Source: an uncultured Burkholderiales bacterium
GTDB lineage: Bacteria; Pseudomonadota; Gammaproteobacteria; Burkholderiales; Burkholderiaceae_C
NCBI GenBank assembly: GCA_903949285.1
Contig: CAJAYT010000105.1
Span: 56,734 to 120,733, forward strand
Reading direction: 5' to 3'
Length of the DNA stretch: 64,000 nucleotides
Below the pieces are notes generated by a model. That model was given only the letters and a program-made list of their open reading frames with translations. It was not told where the DNA came from and ran no database searches. Within the stretch, counting starts at the first letter, position 1; every line of letters starts with the position of its first letter. Positions 11,455 to 20,636 of the stretch are shown one piece after another. The position numbers and the translations under genes were made by a program.

Positions 11455-11994
11455 TTACTTGGCAGGCATTGCTGGCATAGAGTTATCGCCGGCTGCAGGG
11501 GAAGGGACTTTCGGTTCTGCAAATTTAGCGCCTCCTGCATTTGCCATGTACACCACAGCACGACCGATCTCGATATCATCGTACTCACCGCCGCCTTGAG
11601 CTCCCATATTGCCTTTGCCTTTGAGTGCAGAGGTTAATAACGCGTCATACCCTTTTTTGATTCTAGGTCCCCAAGCGCTTGCGTCACCAAATTTAGGGGA
11701 GCCAAGTGCGCCAATGGTATGACAAGTAGTGCATTGTCCTTTGAATACTTGCTCACCTGATTTGAGCTCGCGGTTGGCGTCTCTGATGTCGACGATACCT
11801 ACTTTCTGAATGTGTTCGATGACAGATTTGTTCAGATCAGGGGAGCCCTCAGCTGTTTTATTAGCGGATCCAACATAATAAACCAAACCAATGATGATGA
11901 ATATGGGAAGAACAAATGAGAAAAGGACAACCCATAAAAACTGCTTTGGCGTTTTGATGGGGCCGCTGTGGTCTTGCTCGTCGTGATCGCTCAT
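11455..11994 (-). CDS. Membrane-anchored cytochrome c (class I, c5-like)
   Basis: A 179-residue monohaem cytochrome c held in the cytoplasmic membrane by one N-terminal helix (about residues 19-41), with the haem domain in the periplasm. Haem attachment motif CTTCH at residues 88-92; the likely distal ligand is Met130 in KGNMGAQGGG. A Pro/Ala-rich tail follows. The KGNMGAQGGGEYDD pattern resembles cytochrome c5 electron carriers. It probably feeds a terminal oxidase, but the partner is not in this window. Confidence 0.88.
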   Translation of the reverse strand: MSDHDEQDHSGPIKTPKQFLWVVLFSFVLPIFIIIGLVYYVGSANKTAEGSPDLNKSVIEHIQKVGIVDIRDANRELKSGEQVFKGQCTTCHTIGALGSPKFGDASAWGPRIKKGYDALLTSALKGKGNMGAQGGGEYDDIEIGRAVVYMANAGGAKFAEPKVPSPAAGDNSMPAMPAK

Positions 11995-12165
11995 AAGTTC
12001 CTCTGATAAGCTTAGTCGTTTAAGAAGGTGAGATTATAGTGGGGCTAGAAAACGAATGCACAATCGATCAAAATAATGCGGTGAACCAACAAAGATCGCA
12101 CACCAACTCATGAAAACAGAAGCGGTGAAACGCCTACAATCAACAGTTGTTGAATTTAACTACGT

Positions 12166-12241
12166 GCGGCTGTAGCTCAGTGGATAGAGTATTGGCCTCC
12201 GAAGCCAAGGGTCGTGGGTTCGATCCCCGCCAGCCGCACCA
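12166..12241 (+). tRNA. tRNA-Arg (anticodon CCG)
   Basis: A 76-base cloverleaf with encoded CCA. The acceptor stem GCGGCTG pairs with CAGCCGC, the anticodon stem TTGGC/GCCAA encloses the loop CTCCGAA with anticodon CCG (reads CGG), and the T arm GTGGGTTCGATCCCCGC is normal. Confidence 0.96.
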
Positions 12242-12410
12242 AAACATGGGGCCTATTGCGGACTCATTGTTTACAGATGGCAGCGATCTCATAGGATACG
12301 GGTCCAGCGCACTTATTCTGGACAACTTGTCACTAAGCTAGATTTTATGCACTTATGATAGAGAGTGTGCACTAACTTATTTCGTCCAAGCCACTTCAAT
12401 ATCGAAAGAC

Positions 12411-13364
12411 TCAGTCGCCTTGTGAGCTACCTGTATTGCCGTCTTTAGTGAGGTTTAATGCTAGGTTGTAGAGTTCGTTTTTAGAGGCACCTGTGAGCAA
12501 TTGTGCCAATTTAACTGAGCCTTTAAGTGAGAGTTCAGATAGCAGGACTCTTAAGATCTCGACGTAGGGTGCGGTATCAGACTGAGCGGCTTCGGGGGAT
12601 GCATGGACAATGAGAGCAAATTCACCGCGTGTGCGGTTTCTGTCAGCGCCCAGCCAGGTGCCGAGTTGGTCAGCAGGTAAAGTGATGATTTGCTCATATT
12701 GTTTTGTGAGTTCCCGACCCAGAGTTACTTGACGCTGGCCAAGACAGGAGAGCGACTGGGCAAGCGCTTCAATTCTGTGGGGTGCTTCAAGCAAAACAGT
12801 AGGCAAGTTAGTCTGTTCGATAGACTTAATTTGTCTGTCCCGTTCGGAAGCTTTTGTGGATAAAAAGCCTAAAAAGTTAAAGCCAGATTGACCCATCAGA
12901 CCACTGACACTCAAAAGCGTTGTGACGCTGCTAACGCCAGGAATGGGAACGACTTTAAAGCCTGCCGTTTGTACACAGTGCACCAGCCAGGCTCCAGGAT
13001 CACTGATGCACGGGGTTCCCGCATCGCACAAAAACGCGATGCGCGCTCCTTGCTCTAATTTGGTGATGATTTGGGGGGACAACTCGGCTTCATTGTGTTG
13101 ATGTACGGCAATCCAAGCGCCGTGAGGTTTATCAATCCCATAGCTATTTAATAAATTCTTGGATTCTCGTGTGTCCTCGCAAGCTAAATAGTCACACAGG
13201 GATAGAGTATGAATAGCGCGTAAAGTAATATCTGCCAAATTGCCAATAGGCGTTGCAACCACAAAGAGACAGCCACCAGGAAAGTCTTGGCTGGAGCAGG
13301 CTTGGGAAGCTGCAGAAAGTGCGTTTACGTAACTTGGATTCAAATGACGGTCCTCGGTATTCAA
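12411..13364 (-). CDS. rsmI: 16S rRNA 2'-O-ribose C1402 methyltransferase RsmI
   Basis: Methylates the ribose of C1402 in 16S rRNA using S-adenosylmethionine. The 317-residue product carries the tetrapyrrole-methylase-fold signatures LFVVATPIGNLADITLRA (near residue 33), CEDTRESKNLL, and the SAM-binding region CDAGTPCISDPG. About 30 residues precede the first motif, slightly more than usual, so the true start may be an internal codon. Divergent from the SIS gene, as in many betaproteobacteria. Confidence 0.93.
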   Translation of the reverse strand: MNTEDRHLNPSYVNALSAASQACSSQDFPGGCLFVVATPIGNLADITLRAIHTLSLCDYLACEDTRESKNLLNSYGIDKPHGAWIAVHQHNEAELSPQIITKLEQGARIAFLCDAGTPCISDPGAWLVHCVQTAGFKVVPIPGVSSVTTLLSVSGLMGQSGFNFLGFLSTKASERDRQIKSIEQTNLPTVLLEAPHRIEALAQSLSCLGQRQVTLGRELTKQYEQIITLPADQLGTWLGADRNRTRGEFALIVHASPEAAQSDTAPYVEILRVLLSELSLKGSVKLAQLLTGASKNELYNLALNLTKDGNTGSSQGD

Positions 13365-13524
13365 AGTAGTTATGACTAACTTCAGTTAAGGTCTGAGAAT
13401 ACCTCATTTGCGGGCGGTTACAGGACGGGGGCATTAACTATCATTACAATGAGGGCACACCCAAGTGAGGTCTAAAATAGAGGGATCCACCACAAGCGCA
13501 ACACTACAGCGGTACCATTAAAAA

Positions 13525-14121
13525 ATGTTAGAACAACGAATAGAGCAACAATTCATAGATAGTGCGGATTTAAAGTACCAAGCAGCTCAGGTTTTAAACA
13601 AACCAATATTGGCTGCGATTCAAGCCATACTGTCTTGTGTAACAAGTGGTGGCAAAGTGCTTGCATGCGGCAACGGTGGCTCAGCTGCTGATGCTCAACA
13701 CTTTGCGGCAGAATTTGTAGGTCGCTTTGAGAGAGAGCGACCCGAGCTTGCTGCCATTGCGCTCACTACCGATTCGTCGATTTTGACAGCTATTGGAAAT
13801 GATTACGACTTTAATCAAATATTCTCAAAACAAGTGCGAGCTTTAGGCCAGGGCACTGATGTTTTGCTGGCTATATCAACAAGTGGAAATTCCGCAAATG
13901 TTTTGGCCGCCATCAACGCAGCTCATGAACGTGAGATGACGGTGATTGCGTTGACCGGTAAGAGTGGGGGCAAAATAGCCAAGGCATTGAAAGAAACAGA
14001 TGTGAACATTTGTGTTCCAAGCGAGCGCACAGCAAGAATCCAAGAGGTCCATTTGTTGGTGCTGCACTGCATATGCGACGGAGTAGATTACCAGTTATTA
14101 GGTGAAGCGGACAATATATGA
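13525..14121 (+). CDS. SIS-domain protein, DiaA/GmhA type
   Basis: A 198-residue sugar-isomerase (SIS) domain protein. The motif [21 protein letters not shown] (near residue 48) matches GmhA phosphoheptose isomerase, while the C-terminal [23 protein letters not shown] and the position next to rsmI and a BON lipoprotein match DiaA, the DnaA-binding replication initiation factor. Sequence alone cannot decide between heptose synthesis and replication control; context favours DiaA. Its stop overlaps the next start (ATGA at 14118-14121). Confidence 0.82.
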   Translation: MLEQRIEQQFIDSADLKYQAAQVLNKPILAAIQAILSCVTSGGKVLACGNGGSAADAQHFAAEFVGRFERERPELAAIALTTDSSILTAIGNDYDFNQIFSKQVRALGQGTDVLLAISTSGNSANVLAAINAAHEREMTVIALTGKSGGKIAKALKETDVNICVPSERTARIQEVHLLVLHCICDGVDYQLLGEADNI

Positions 14122-14771
14122 TGAAATTAAGAATCGTGACTTTGAAATCAGCTGTGTGTATTTTGGGATGCACATTACTTTTAAGTGCATGCGCGCCGTT
14201 GCTCCTTGGTGGAATGGCGGGTACTGTTGTAGTTGCGACCGATCGTCGTACATCAGGCATACAACTCGAGGATGAGGAAATAGAGCTGCGTGCAGCATCT
14301 CGGATCAGGGAAATGTTTGGCGATAGAGTTCACGTTAATGTCAACAGTTTTAATTTACAAGTGCTATTGACAGGGGAGGTGCCCACGGACCGTGATCGCC
14401 AAGCTGTTTATAAGATCGTCTCTGAAGTTGAGAACGTCAGAAAGATACTCAACGAAATCGCCATTGGTCCGATATCCAGTTATGCCGACAGATCTCACGA
14501 TGTGCTCTTGTCCAGTAAAGTTAAGGCAGGCATTATTGATGCCAAAGATTTAATGGTAAACACTTTTAAAATTATCGCAGAGCACGACAACATCTACTTA
14601 ATGGGTCGAGTAACCCCTAACGAGGCTAATAGAGCCACAGAGATTGCCAGAAACGTTAGCGGTGTAAAGCAAGTGGTCCGCGTGTTCCAACTCTTAACGG
14701 ATGATGAGTTGCGCGCGATCAATCCGCCCATTTCAAGTGGGACACCTCCAAGCGGTCCTGGACCTAGATAA
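14118..14771 (+). CDS. dolP: BON-domain outer-membrane lipoprotein, DolP-like
   Basis: A 217-residue lipoprotein with an N-terminal signal and lipobox LLSAC, so the mature protein starts at a cysteine near residue 25. Two BON domains follow (about residues 50-115 and 125-190), the DolP (YraP) architecture; DolP helps preserve the outer-membrane barrier and associates with the BAM complex. A Pro/Gly-rich tail ends the protein. It overlaps the SIS gene by four bases. Gene order rsmI-diaA-dolP resembles E. coli. Confidence 0.85.
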   Translation: MMKLRIVTLKSAVCILGCTLLLSACAPLLLGGMAGTVVVATDRRTSGIQLEDEEIELRAASRIREMFGDRVHVNVNSFNLQVLLTGEVPTDRDRQAVYKIVSEVENVRKILNEIAIGPISSYADRSHDVLLSSKVKAGIIDAKDLMVNTFKIIAEHDNIYLMGRVTPNEANRATEIARNVSGVKQVVRVFQLLTDDELRAINPPISSGTPPSGPGPR

Positions 14772-14793
14772 AAAATTGTTCTTGTAACATGAC

Positions 14794-14825
14794 AGAAGGG
14801 GCTGATTAATCAATCAGCCCCTTCT
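14794..14825 (+). terminator. Perfect 14-bp stem hairpin after the BON lipoprotein gene
   Basis: AGAAGGGGCTGATT at 14794-14807 pairs perfectly with 14812-14825, leaving a four-base loop. It starts 23 bases after the stop codon. There is no T run after it, so it may terminate weakly or protect the 3' end. Confidence 0.6.
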
Positions 14826-14941
14826 ACGTTTGATGCAGCGCTTAAACTAAAACAGTGGAAGTAAACCGCTCGTTTAAGGACCAAGGCCTAAGCGCCAAAG
14901 TGCATAAGTGGCTCAAAGACCTAAGTGCTAATCTGATCTGA

Positions 14942-15856
14942 TTATTTAAGTCGTTTGATCAAGCTTGATGTATCCCAGCGATTGCCCCCCATCTTTTGTA
15001 CGTCAGCGTAAAACTGGTCAACCAAAGCGGTTACTGGTACGCGAGCTCCGTTTCTCTTTGCCTCGTCCATTACAAGTCCCAAGTCCTTGCGCATCCAGTC
15101 CACCGCAAAGCCAAAGTTAAACTGATCGGCGACCATTGTTTTGCCGCGGTTATCCATTTGCCAACTTTGTGCCGCACCTTTGCCAATGACGTCTAACACC
15201 AGATTCATATCTAGACCCGCCTGTGACCCAAAGGCGATGCCCTCACTCAAAGCTTGTACCAGTCCCCCTATACAGATCTGGTTAACCATCTTGGTGAGTT
15301 GACCCGCACCGGATTCGCCCATGAGGGTGAAAGCCCTTGAAAAAGCCATCGCAATCGGTTTGACGGCTTCAAATGGCGTGGATTCACCACCGCACATGAC
15401 TGTTAGTAATCCGTTTTGAGCGCCTGCTTCACCCCCTGAGACTGGAGCGTCTACAAAGTGCACGCCGATGGCCTTGGCCGCAGCGTGAATCTCCCTAGCA
15501 ACATTGGCTGAGGCAGTTGTGTGGTCTACCAATATAGTCCCCGCCTTCATACCTGCTAGAGCACCGTGCTCACCAAAAATAACAGAGCGCAAATCCTCAT
15601 CATTGCCAACGCAGCAAAAAACGATTTGAGATCCTTGAGCCGCCTCTTTGGGAGTCGGTGCAGATTTGGGAGATTTAGAGCTTGCAAACTCCGTGGTCCA
15701 AGATTTTGCTTTTGCGCTAGATCGGTTGTAAACAGTCACACTATGACCTGCACTGGCGAGATGGCCTGCCATGGGGTATCCCATAACGCCTAGGCCGATA
15801 AATGAAACTTGGGTCGAAGGTGCGGAGTCGTAGGTTTTGGGTTTGATGCTTGACAT
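14942..15856 (-). CDS. NAD(P)-dependent beta-hydroxyacid dehydrogenase
   Basis: A 304-residue member of the 3-hydroxyisobutyrate dehydrogenase / tartronate semialdehyde reductase family. Rossmann motif FIGLGVMGYPMAGHL near the N-terminus, substrate motif DAPVSGGEAGAQNG, and the catalytic lysine in GQLTKMVNQI. The frame extends to a TTG at 15916, but I chose the ATG at 15856, which gives a short leader before the Rossmann fold. The nearby GlcD-type oxidase hints at C2/C3 hydroxyacid metabolism (glyoxylate to glycerate), but exact substrate is uncertain. Confidence 0.85.
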   Translation of the reverse strand: MSSIKPKTYDSAPSTQVSFIGLGVMGYPMAGHLASAGHSVTVYNRSSAKAKSWTTEFASSKSPKSAPTPKEAAQGSQIVFCCVGNDEDLRSVIFGEHGALAGMKAGTILVDHTTASANVAREIHAAAKAIGVHFVDAPVSGGEAGAQNGLLTVMCGGESTPFEAVKPIAMAFSRAFTLMGESGAGQLTKMVNQICIGGLVQALSEGIAFGSQAGLDMNLVLDVIGKGAAQSWQMDNRGKTMVADQFNFGFAVDWMRKDLGLVMDEAKRNGARVPVTALVDQFYADVQKMGGNRWDTSSLIKRLK

Positions 15857-15972
15857 AACTGATGGTGAGTGATTTGAAAAACCATAATCATAGAGCCTTA
15901 TTGGAGGTAATTTCAATAGACATTAACGTCAATGAGAGACTAAATCTAAAATGAGGCCAATAGAATACATCC

Positions 15973-16686
15973 ATGACAGAATTATTAGAACTTAATTTAA
16001 ACGCCGTTAAACAGGAGATCCAAGCGAGCGCCTTTCTCGCTAACCGCGACCCTGGTGAGATAACCCTTCTTGCTGTTTCAAAAACAGTAGGTGCTGCACG
16101 GGTCAAAGAAATGGCAGCCTTAGGGCAACTCAATTTTGCCGAAAACTATGTCCAAGAAGGCGTTGAGAAAATTCAAACACTTCAAAATGACGTCTCATTT
16201 CATAATTTGATTTGGCACTTCATCGGGCCGCTGCAAAGTAATAAAACCAGACTCGTTGCAGAAAATTTCGATTGGGTGCAAACCATTGATCGACTCAAAA
16301 TCGCACAAAGACTCAGCGAACAAAGGCCCCGAAATTTAAAACCCCTGCAGCTGTGCATTCAAGTCAACATCGACGCAGGTTCCACCAAATCGGGCGTCAG
16401 CCCTGGTGAAGCCTTGGGGCTTGCAAAGGAGGTGATGCAATTGCCGAATACGGTCTTGAGGGGTCTGATGACAATACCCGATCCCGTGCAGGGGTTCGAG
16501 GCGCAAATGCAAATCCACACCAAAGCAAGGGATCTCTTTCTAAGCCTGAAAGAGGAGCTGCAAAACGAACATTTTGACACCCTCTCGATGGGCATGAGTG
16601 CAGATATGAGGGCGGCGATAAGCTCCGGCACAACGATGCTCCGGGTGGGCACGGCGCTGTTTGGCGCCCGAAAAACGCTTACATGA
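15973..16686 (+). CDS. YggS/PROSC-family PLP homeostasis protein
   Basis: A 237-residue pyridoxal-phosphate-binding protein of the YggS (PLPBP) family, involved in vitamin B6 and amino acid homeostasis rather than a known catalysis. PLP lysine K37 lies in LLAVSKTVG; other family blocks are FAENYVQEG, WHFIGPLQSNK and SMGMSADMRAAISSGTTMLRVGTALFG. Full length, with normal termini. Divergent from the dehydrogenase gene. Confidence 0.93.
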   Translation: MTELLELNLNAVKQEIQASAFLANRDPGEITLLAVSKTVGAARVKEMAALGQLNFAENYVQEGVEKIQTLQNDVSFHNLIWHFIGPLQSNKTRLVAENFDWVQTIDRLKIAQRLSEQRPRNLKPLQLCIQVNIDAGSTKSGVSPGEALGLAKEVMQLPNTVLRGLMTIPDPVQGFEAQMQIHTKARDLFLSLKEELQNEHFDTLSMGMSADMRAAISSGTTMLRVGTALFGARKTLT

Positions 16687-16756
16687 ACCAGGCTCATCCC
16701 CTATTGCTAAGAACTGATTAATAAGTTCAAAGTCTTAAGGCTGGTTTGGGCTCCGC

Positions 16757-18295
16757 TTAGAAGCGGGGTAGCGTTGGGTGAGCAACTTGCCCGTGATGTA
16801 TGACTTGACGACCATATTCAACACAGCGCTGTAGGGTTGGGATAACCTTACCGGGATTTAAGAGAGATTGTGGATCAAACGCACGTTTGATACTGAACAT
16901 TTGCTCTCTCTCCTCAGGCGTAAACTGAACGCACATGCTGTTTAGTTTTTCAACTCCTACGCCGTGCTCTCCCGTCACCGTTCCACCCATTTGAACACTG
17001 GTCTCTAATATATCAGCGCCAAAGAGTTCAGCTCGGTGGAGTTGATCTGGATCATTTGCATCAAACATAATCAGTGGATGCAGATTGCCGTCGCCAGCGT
17101 GGAATACGTTGGCACACCGTAGTTGATATTTTTGCTCCATCTGCGCAATGGCTTGTAATATATCGGCGAGCCGTTTGCGGGGAATCGTGGAGTCCATGCA
17201 CATGTAATCAGGACTGATACGACCACTGGCTGGAAATGCATTCTTACGGCCACTCCAAAAACGCAGTCTCTCCGATTCAGATTGACTGATGAGAGTTGCC
17301 GTCGCACCACTCTTTTGAAGGACCTCGGTCATGCGCTCTATCTCTTCAGCAACCTCCTCACGAGTTCCATCAGATTCACACAACAAAATAGCCTGTGCAT
17401 TAAGATCGTAGCCCGCGTGCACAAAATCCTCGACTGCAGCGGTCATGGGCTTATCCATCATCTCCAGTCCAGCCGGAATAATGCCTGCCGCAATGATCGC
17501 AGCGACTGCATCGCCAGCTTTTCTAAGATCATCAAAGCTGGCCATGATGCAGCGCGCCAACTCGGGCTTTGGGGTCAGTTTAACGGTAACTTCAGTGGTG
17601 ATGGCTAGCATACCCTCGGAGCCAACGACGAGCGGCAATAAATCTAGTCCAGGACTATCTAATGCGTCCGAGCCGAACTCAATGGGCTCACCGCTCACAG
17701 TAAACCCTTTTACCTTGAGAACGTTGTGAAGGGTCAGCCCGTACTTTAAACAATGCACGCCACCCGAGTTCTCAGCTACGTTGCCCCCAATCGTACAGGC
17801 GATCTGACTCGATGGATCTGGCGCGTAGTAAAGCCCAAACGCAGACACAGCCTCGCTGATGCTTAAATTACGCACGCCGCATTGAACCAATGCAGTTCGA
17901 CTCACCAAATCAATGTCCAAGATCTGGTTAAATCTGGCCATGGATAAGGTGACTCCCTTAATGCTGGGCATAGCACCGCCCGATAGGCCAGTGCCTGCGC
18001 CGCGAGCAATCACAGGCACACCCAACTCGTGGCATACCTTTAAGACGGCCTGAACTTCTTGTGTGGTCCGGGGAATCGCAACGCAAAGTGGTCGTTGTCT
18101 GTAAGCGGTTAAGCCGTCGCACTCATAAGGCGTTGTATCTTCGGGCGTGTACAAAATATCTTCTGCAGCAAGCACTTTTGATAAAGCTTGCACGACGCTA
18201 GATTGCAACTGCACAGAAAGAAGCTGCTCTGGGGGCGGGACTAAATCAGTCTCAGTTTCATCCAATTCTTCTTCGGTTCCAAATATCAAAGACAT
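16757..18295 (-). CDS. glcD: FAD-linked oxidase, glycolate oxidase subunit GlcD type
   Basis: A 512-residue FAD-binding (PCMH-type) oxidase. FAD-binding block RGAGTGLSGGAMP near residue 97, the ENSGGVHCLKYG motif, and the C-terminal VFHAGDGNLHPLIMFD and GEHGVG motifs are those of GlcD, which oxidises glycolate to glyoxylate. The partner subunits GlcE and GlcF are not adjacent, so it may pair with distant genes or act as a stand-alone D-lactate/glycolate dehydrogenase. Downstream of purU on the same strand. Confidence 0.88.
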   Translation of the reverse strand: MSLIFGTEEELDETETDLVPPPEQLLSVQLQSSVVQALSKVLAAEDILYTPEDTTPYECDGLTAYRQRPLCVAIPRTTQEVQAVLKVCHELGVPVIARGAGTGLSGGAMPSIKGVTLSMARFNQILDIDLVSRTALVQCGVRNLSISEAVSAFGLYYAPDPSSQIACTIGGNVAENSGGVHCLKYGLTLHNVLKVKGFTVSGEPIEFGSDALDSPGLDLLPLVVGSEGMLAITTEVTVKLTPKPELARCIMASFDDLRKAGDAVAAIIAAGIIPAGLEMMDKPMTAAVEDFVHAGYDLNAQAILLCESDGTREEVAEEIERMTEVLQKSGATATLISQSESERLRFWSGRKNAFPASGRISPDYMCMDSTIPRKRLADILQAIAQMEQKYQLRCANVFHAGDGNLHPLIMFDANDPDQLHRAELFGADILETSVQMGGTVTGEHGVGVEKLNSMCVQFTPEEREQMFSIKRAFDPQSLLNPGKVIPTLQRCVEYGRQVIHHGQVAHPTLPRF

Positions 18296-18358
18296 TTCAA
18301 TTACCTCATATTTGCCGACCAGGGGCGGGGGATTCTTTCTTTAGTCAGGGTCGTTGCC

Positions 18359-19201
18359 TTATTTGAACACAACCGTTTTGTGTCCATTAATGAGAACCCG
18401 GTGCTCGCAGTGCCACTTAACGGCGCGGGCCAATACTTGTCCCTCAGTGTCTCGTCCTATAGCGGTTAAATCATCAACGCTTTTGCTGTGATCGACCCGG
18501 GCAACGTCTTGCTCGATGATGGGGCCTTCGTCCAAATCAGCGGTTACATAATGGGCAGTTGCGCCGATGAGTTTGACCCCTCTGTCGTGCGCTTGGTAGT
18601 AAGGCTTGGCACCTTTAAAGCTGGGTAAGAAGCTATGATGGATATTAATAGCTCGCCCAGATAGCTTACGGCATAAATCGTTCGATAAGATCTGCATATA
18701 ACGAGCCAAAATAACCAACTCGGCGCCCTCGGCCTCAAGAATTTCGTATTGACGCGCCTCCGCTTGCTCTTTTGTCGCTTGCGAGACTGCAATGTGATGA
18801 AACGGTACGTTATAACTCGCCGCGAGTTGGTAAAAATCTTTGTGATTACTGATGATGGCTTTAAGGTCCAGTTTTAACAAACCACTCTTCCAACGAAAGA
18901 GAAGATCGTTCAGGCAGTGACCGTCTTTGCTCACAAAAATAACTGTCTTTAGAGGGCGCGTTGCATCATGAAGAGTGCATTTCATGCTTTGCTCGGCGGC
19001 AAACGCATCAAGCTCGGGTTGAAGTGCGCTGATATCCCTTGGACTTGCAAACTGCACGCGCATAAAAAACAGGCCCGTGCCCACATCGTTGAACTGAGCC
19101 GCCTCTTCGATATTGGCGGATTGGGACAAAAGAAAAGCCGATACAGCGTGGACTATCCCAGGGCGATCGGGACAGTGGAGGTTCAAAATGTAAGTATTCA
19201 T
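18359..19201 (-). CDS. purU: Formyltetrahydrofolate deformylase
   Basis: Hydrolyses 10-formyl-tetrahydrofolate to formate and tetrahydrofolate, balancing one-carbon pools. The 280-residue product has an N-terminal ACT domain (LNLHCPDRPGIVHAVSAFL) and a C-terminal formyltransferase fold with INIHHSFLPSFKGAKPYYQAHDRGVKLIGATAHYV and DEGPIIEQD, containing the catalytic Asn-His-Asp set. I chose the ATG at 19201 over the more distal 19246 because the family begins at MNTYILNL. Confidence 0.94.
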   Translation of the reverse strand: MNTYILNLHCPDRPGIVHAVSAFLLSQSANIEEAAQFNDVGTGLFFMRVQFASPRDISALQPELDAFAAEQSMKCTLHDATRPLKTVIFVSKDGHCLNDLLFRWKSGLLKLDLKAIISNHKDFYQLAASYNVPFHHIAVSQATKEQAEARQYEILEAEGAELVILARYMQILSNDLCRKLSGRAINIHHSFLPSFKGAKPYYQAHDRGVKLIGATAHYVTADLDEGPIIEQDVARVDHSKSVDDLTAIGRDTEGQVLARAVKWHCEHRVLINGHKTVVFK

Positions 19202-19427
19202 AGCCCCAATTGTAGGATTAGAAGTAAAAACTTGCACGCACAGCAATTCGAGCCGAATAAGGGCGATAATTTTGCTGGTATAGATGTCGTTTTTTGTTTG
19301 GATATTGTGGCTCTGGTCACGAAACCCCTGGGAGCTTCAGTCATTTAGGGTGAACGGCTCAAAGTTCAATCTCAAAGCTTTATCTAGTCTTGCAAGTTTG
19401 TAACGTAACCGAATAGAAAGTATTTCG

Positions 19428-20435
19428 ATGAATCGTATCCTGGTCACTGGGGGAGTTGGTTATATTGGTTCGCACACCTGCGTCGCCCTCTCAGAGGCGG
19501 GGTATGCTGTGACGATTATTGATAATCTATGCAACAGTCGCGTGGATGTTTTATCTCGCTTGGAAAAGCTATGCCCTAAAGCGCCAGAATTTATCAATGG
19601 AGACATCAGAGACGCTAGGTTACTGGAGCGGATTTTTTCTGAAAAAACCTATCATTCGGTCATTCATTTTGCAGGTTTAAAGGCCGTTGGTGAGTCCACT
19701 CAAGTGCCCCTCAATTATTATGACAACAATATTTGCGGAACCGTTACATTGCTAAATGCAATGCGCCAAAGCGGACCCAAATCGATTGTCTTCTCCTCGA
19801 GTGCAACCGTTTACGGCGACCCCCATAGCGTCCCTATTAGAGAGGACTTTGCGACCTCTGCGACCAACCCCTACGGTAGGTCTAAGCTCATGATTGAGGA
19901 GATCTTGGGTGACCTGCACATAGCGGACCCCATGTGGAAAATAGCTAGGCTGCGTTATTTCAATCCTGTTGGCGCGCATGAATCAGGTCTTATTGGCGAA
20001 GATCCGCTGGGCGTGCCCAATAATTTAATGCCCTATGTTGCACAAGTAGCAACTAGACAGAGACCCTATCTGAATGTATGGGGCAACGATTACGAAACGC
20101 CCGACGGTACGGGAGTGAGGGATTACATACACGTATTGGATTTGGCTCAGGGGCATTTGGCCGCACTGCGGTATTTGGAGACAAATACACAAATGATCAC
20201 GCTCAATTTGGGCACAGGGCGCGGGTACTCTGTTTTGGAGATGGTTGCAGCGTTTGAGCGAGCCTGTGGGCTAGAAATTCCTTACCGCATTGCGCCAAGA
20301 AGAAGCGGTGATATTGCCCAGTGTTACGCTGATCCATCGCTGGCTTGGGAGCTCTTGAATTGGCGTGCAATTCGAGAACTTGATCAAATGTGCAAAGATG
20401 CCTGGAGATGGCAAAGTAAGCAGCAGCGGCCGTAA
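19428..20435 (+). CDS. galE: UDP-glucose 4-epimerase
   Basis: Interconverts UDP-glucose and UDP-galactose. The 335-residue SDR enzyme has the NAD motif TGGVGYIGSH (valine where alanine is more usual), catalytic serine in VFSSSATVYG, and the Tyr-x3-Lys pair in NPYGRSK. The RYFNPVGAHESGLIGEDPLG block is typical of GalE. First of a run of nucleotide-sugar genes; the 201-base gap before rfbB suggests separate transcription. Confidence 0.94.
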   Translation: MNRILVTGGVGYIGSHTCVALSEAGYAVTIIDNLCNSRVDVLSRLEKLCPKAPEFINGDIRDARLLERIFSEKTYHSVIHFAGLKAVGESTQVPLNYYDNNICGTVTLLNAMRQSGPKSIVFSSSATVYGDPHSVPIREDFATSATNPYGRSKLMIEEILGDLHIADPMWKIARLRYFNPVGAHESGLIGEDPLGVPNNLMPYVAQVATRQRPYLNVWGNDYETPDGTGVRDYIHVLDLAQGHLAALRYLETNTQMITLNLGTGRGYSVLEMVAAFERACGLEIPYRIAPRRSGDIAQCYADPSLAWELLNWRAIRELDQMCKDAWRWQSKQQRP

Positions 20436-20581
20436 TCAGAAAAATAAAAATGATCCTGCACCAAGGAGCTGGGACGCGAGGAAGGAACTTTAGTTAATCG
20501 TTTTGGTTTTAGCGGTCCATCACACCCTTTTAGGCCACCTTAAGCTTTATGTTGGGCTTCATATTGGTCTTTTTTCACTCT

Positions 20582-20609
20582 TATACAGGCTTAATATAGT
20601 AACTATAAT
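20582..20609 (+). promoter_or_regulatory. Candidate promoter for the dTDP-rhamnose genes
   Basis: TATACA at 20582-20587 and a perfect TATAAT at 20604-20609, spaced by 16 bases, lie about 28 bases ahead of the rfbB ATG. The surrounding region is AT-rich. Confidence 0.45.
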
Positions 20610-20636
20610 TCTTGAACCAAACAAAAGTATATAAAT

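Noticed and set aside
14826..14941. Small RNA gene suspected after the BON gene
   Set aside because: No promoter, structure or conserved motif could be seen beyond the hairpin already listed.
16753..16766. Hairpin CCGCTT/AAGCGG across the glcD stop
   Set aside because: Two-base loop and a six-base stem without T tail; probably chance.
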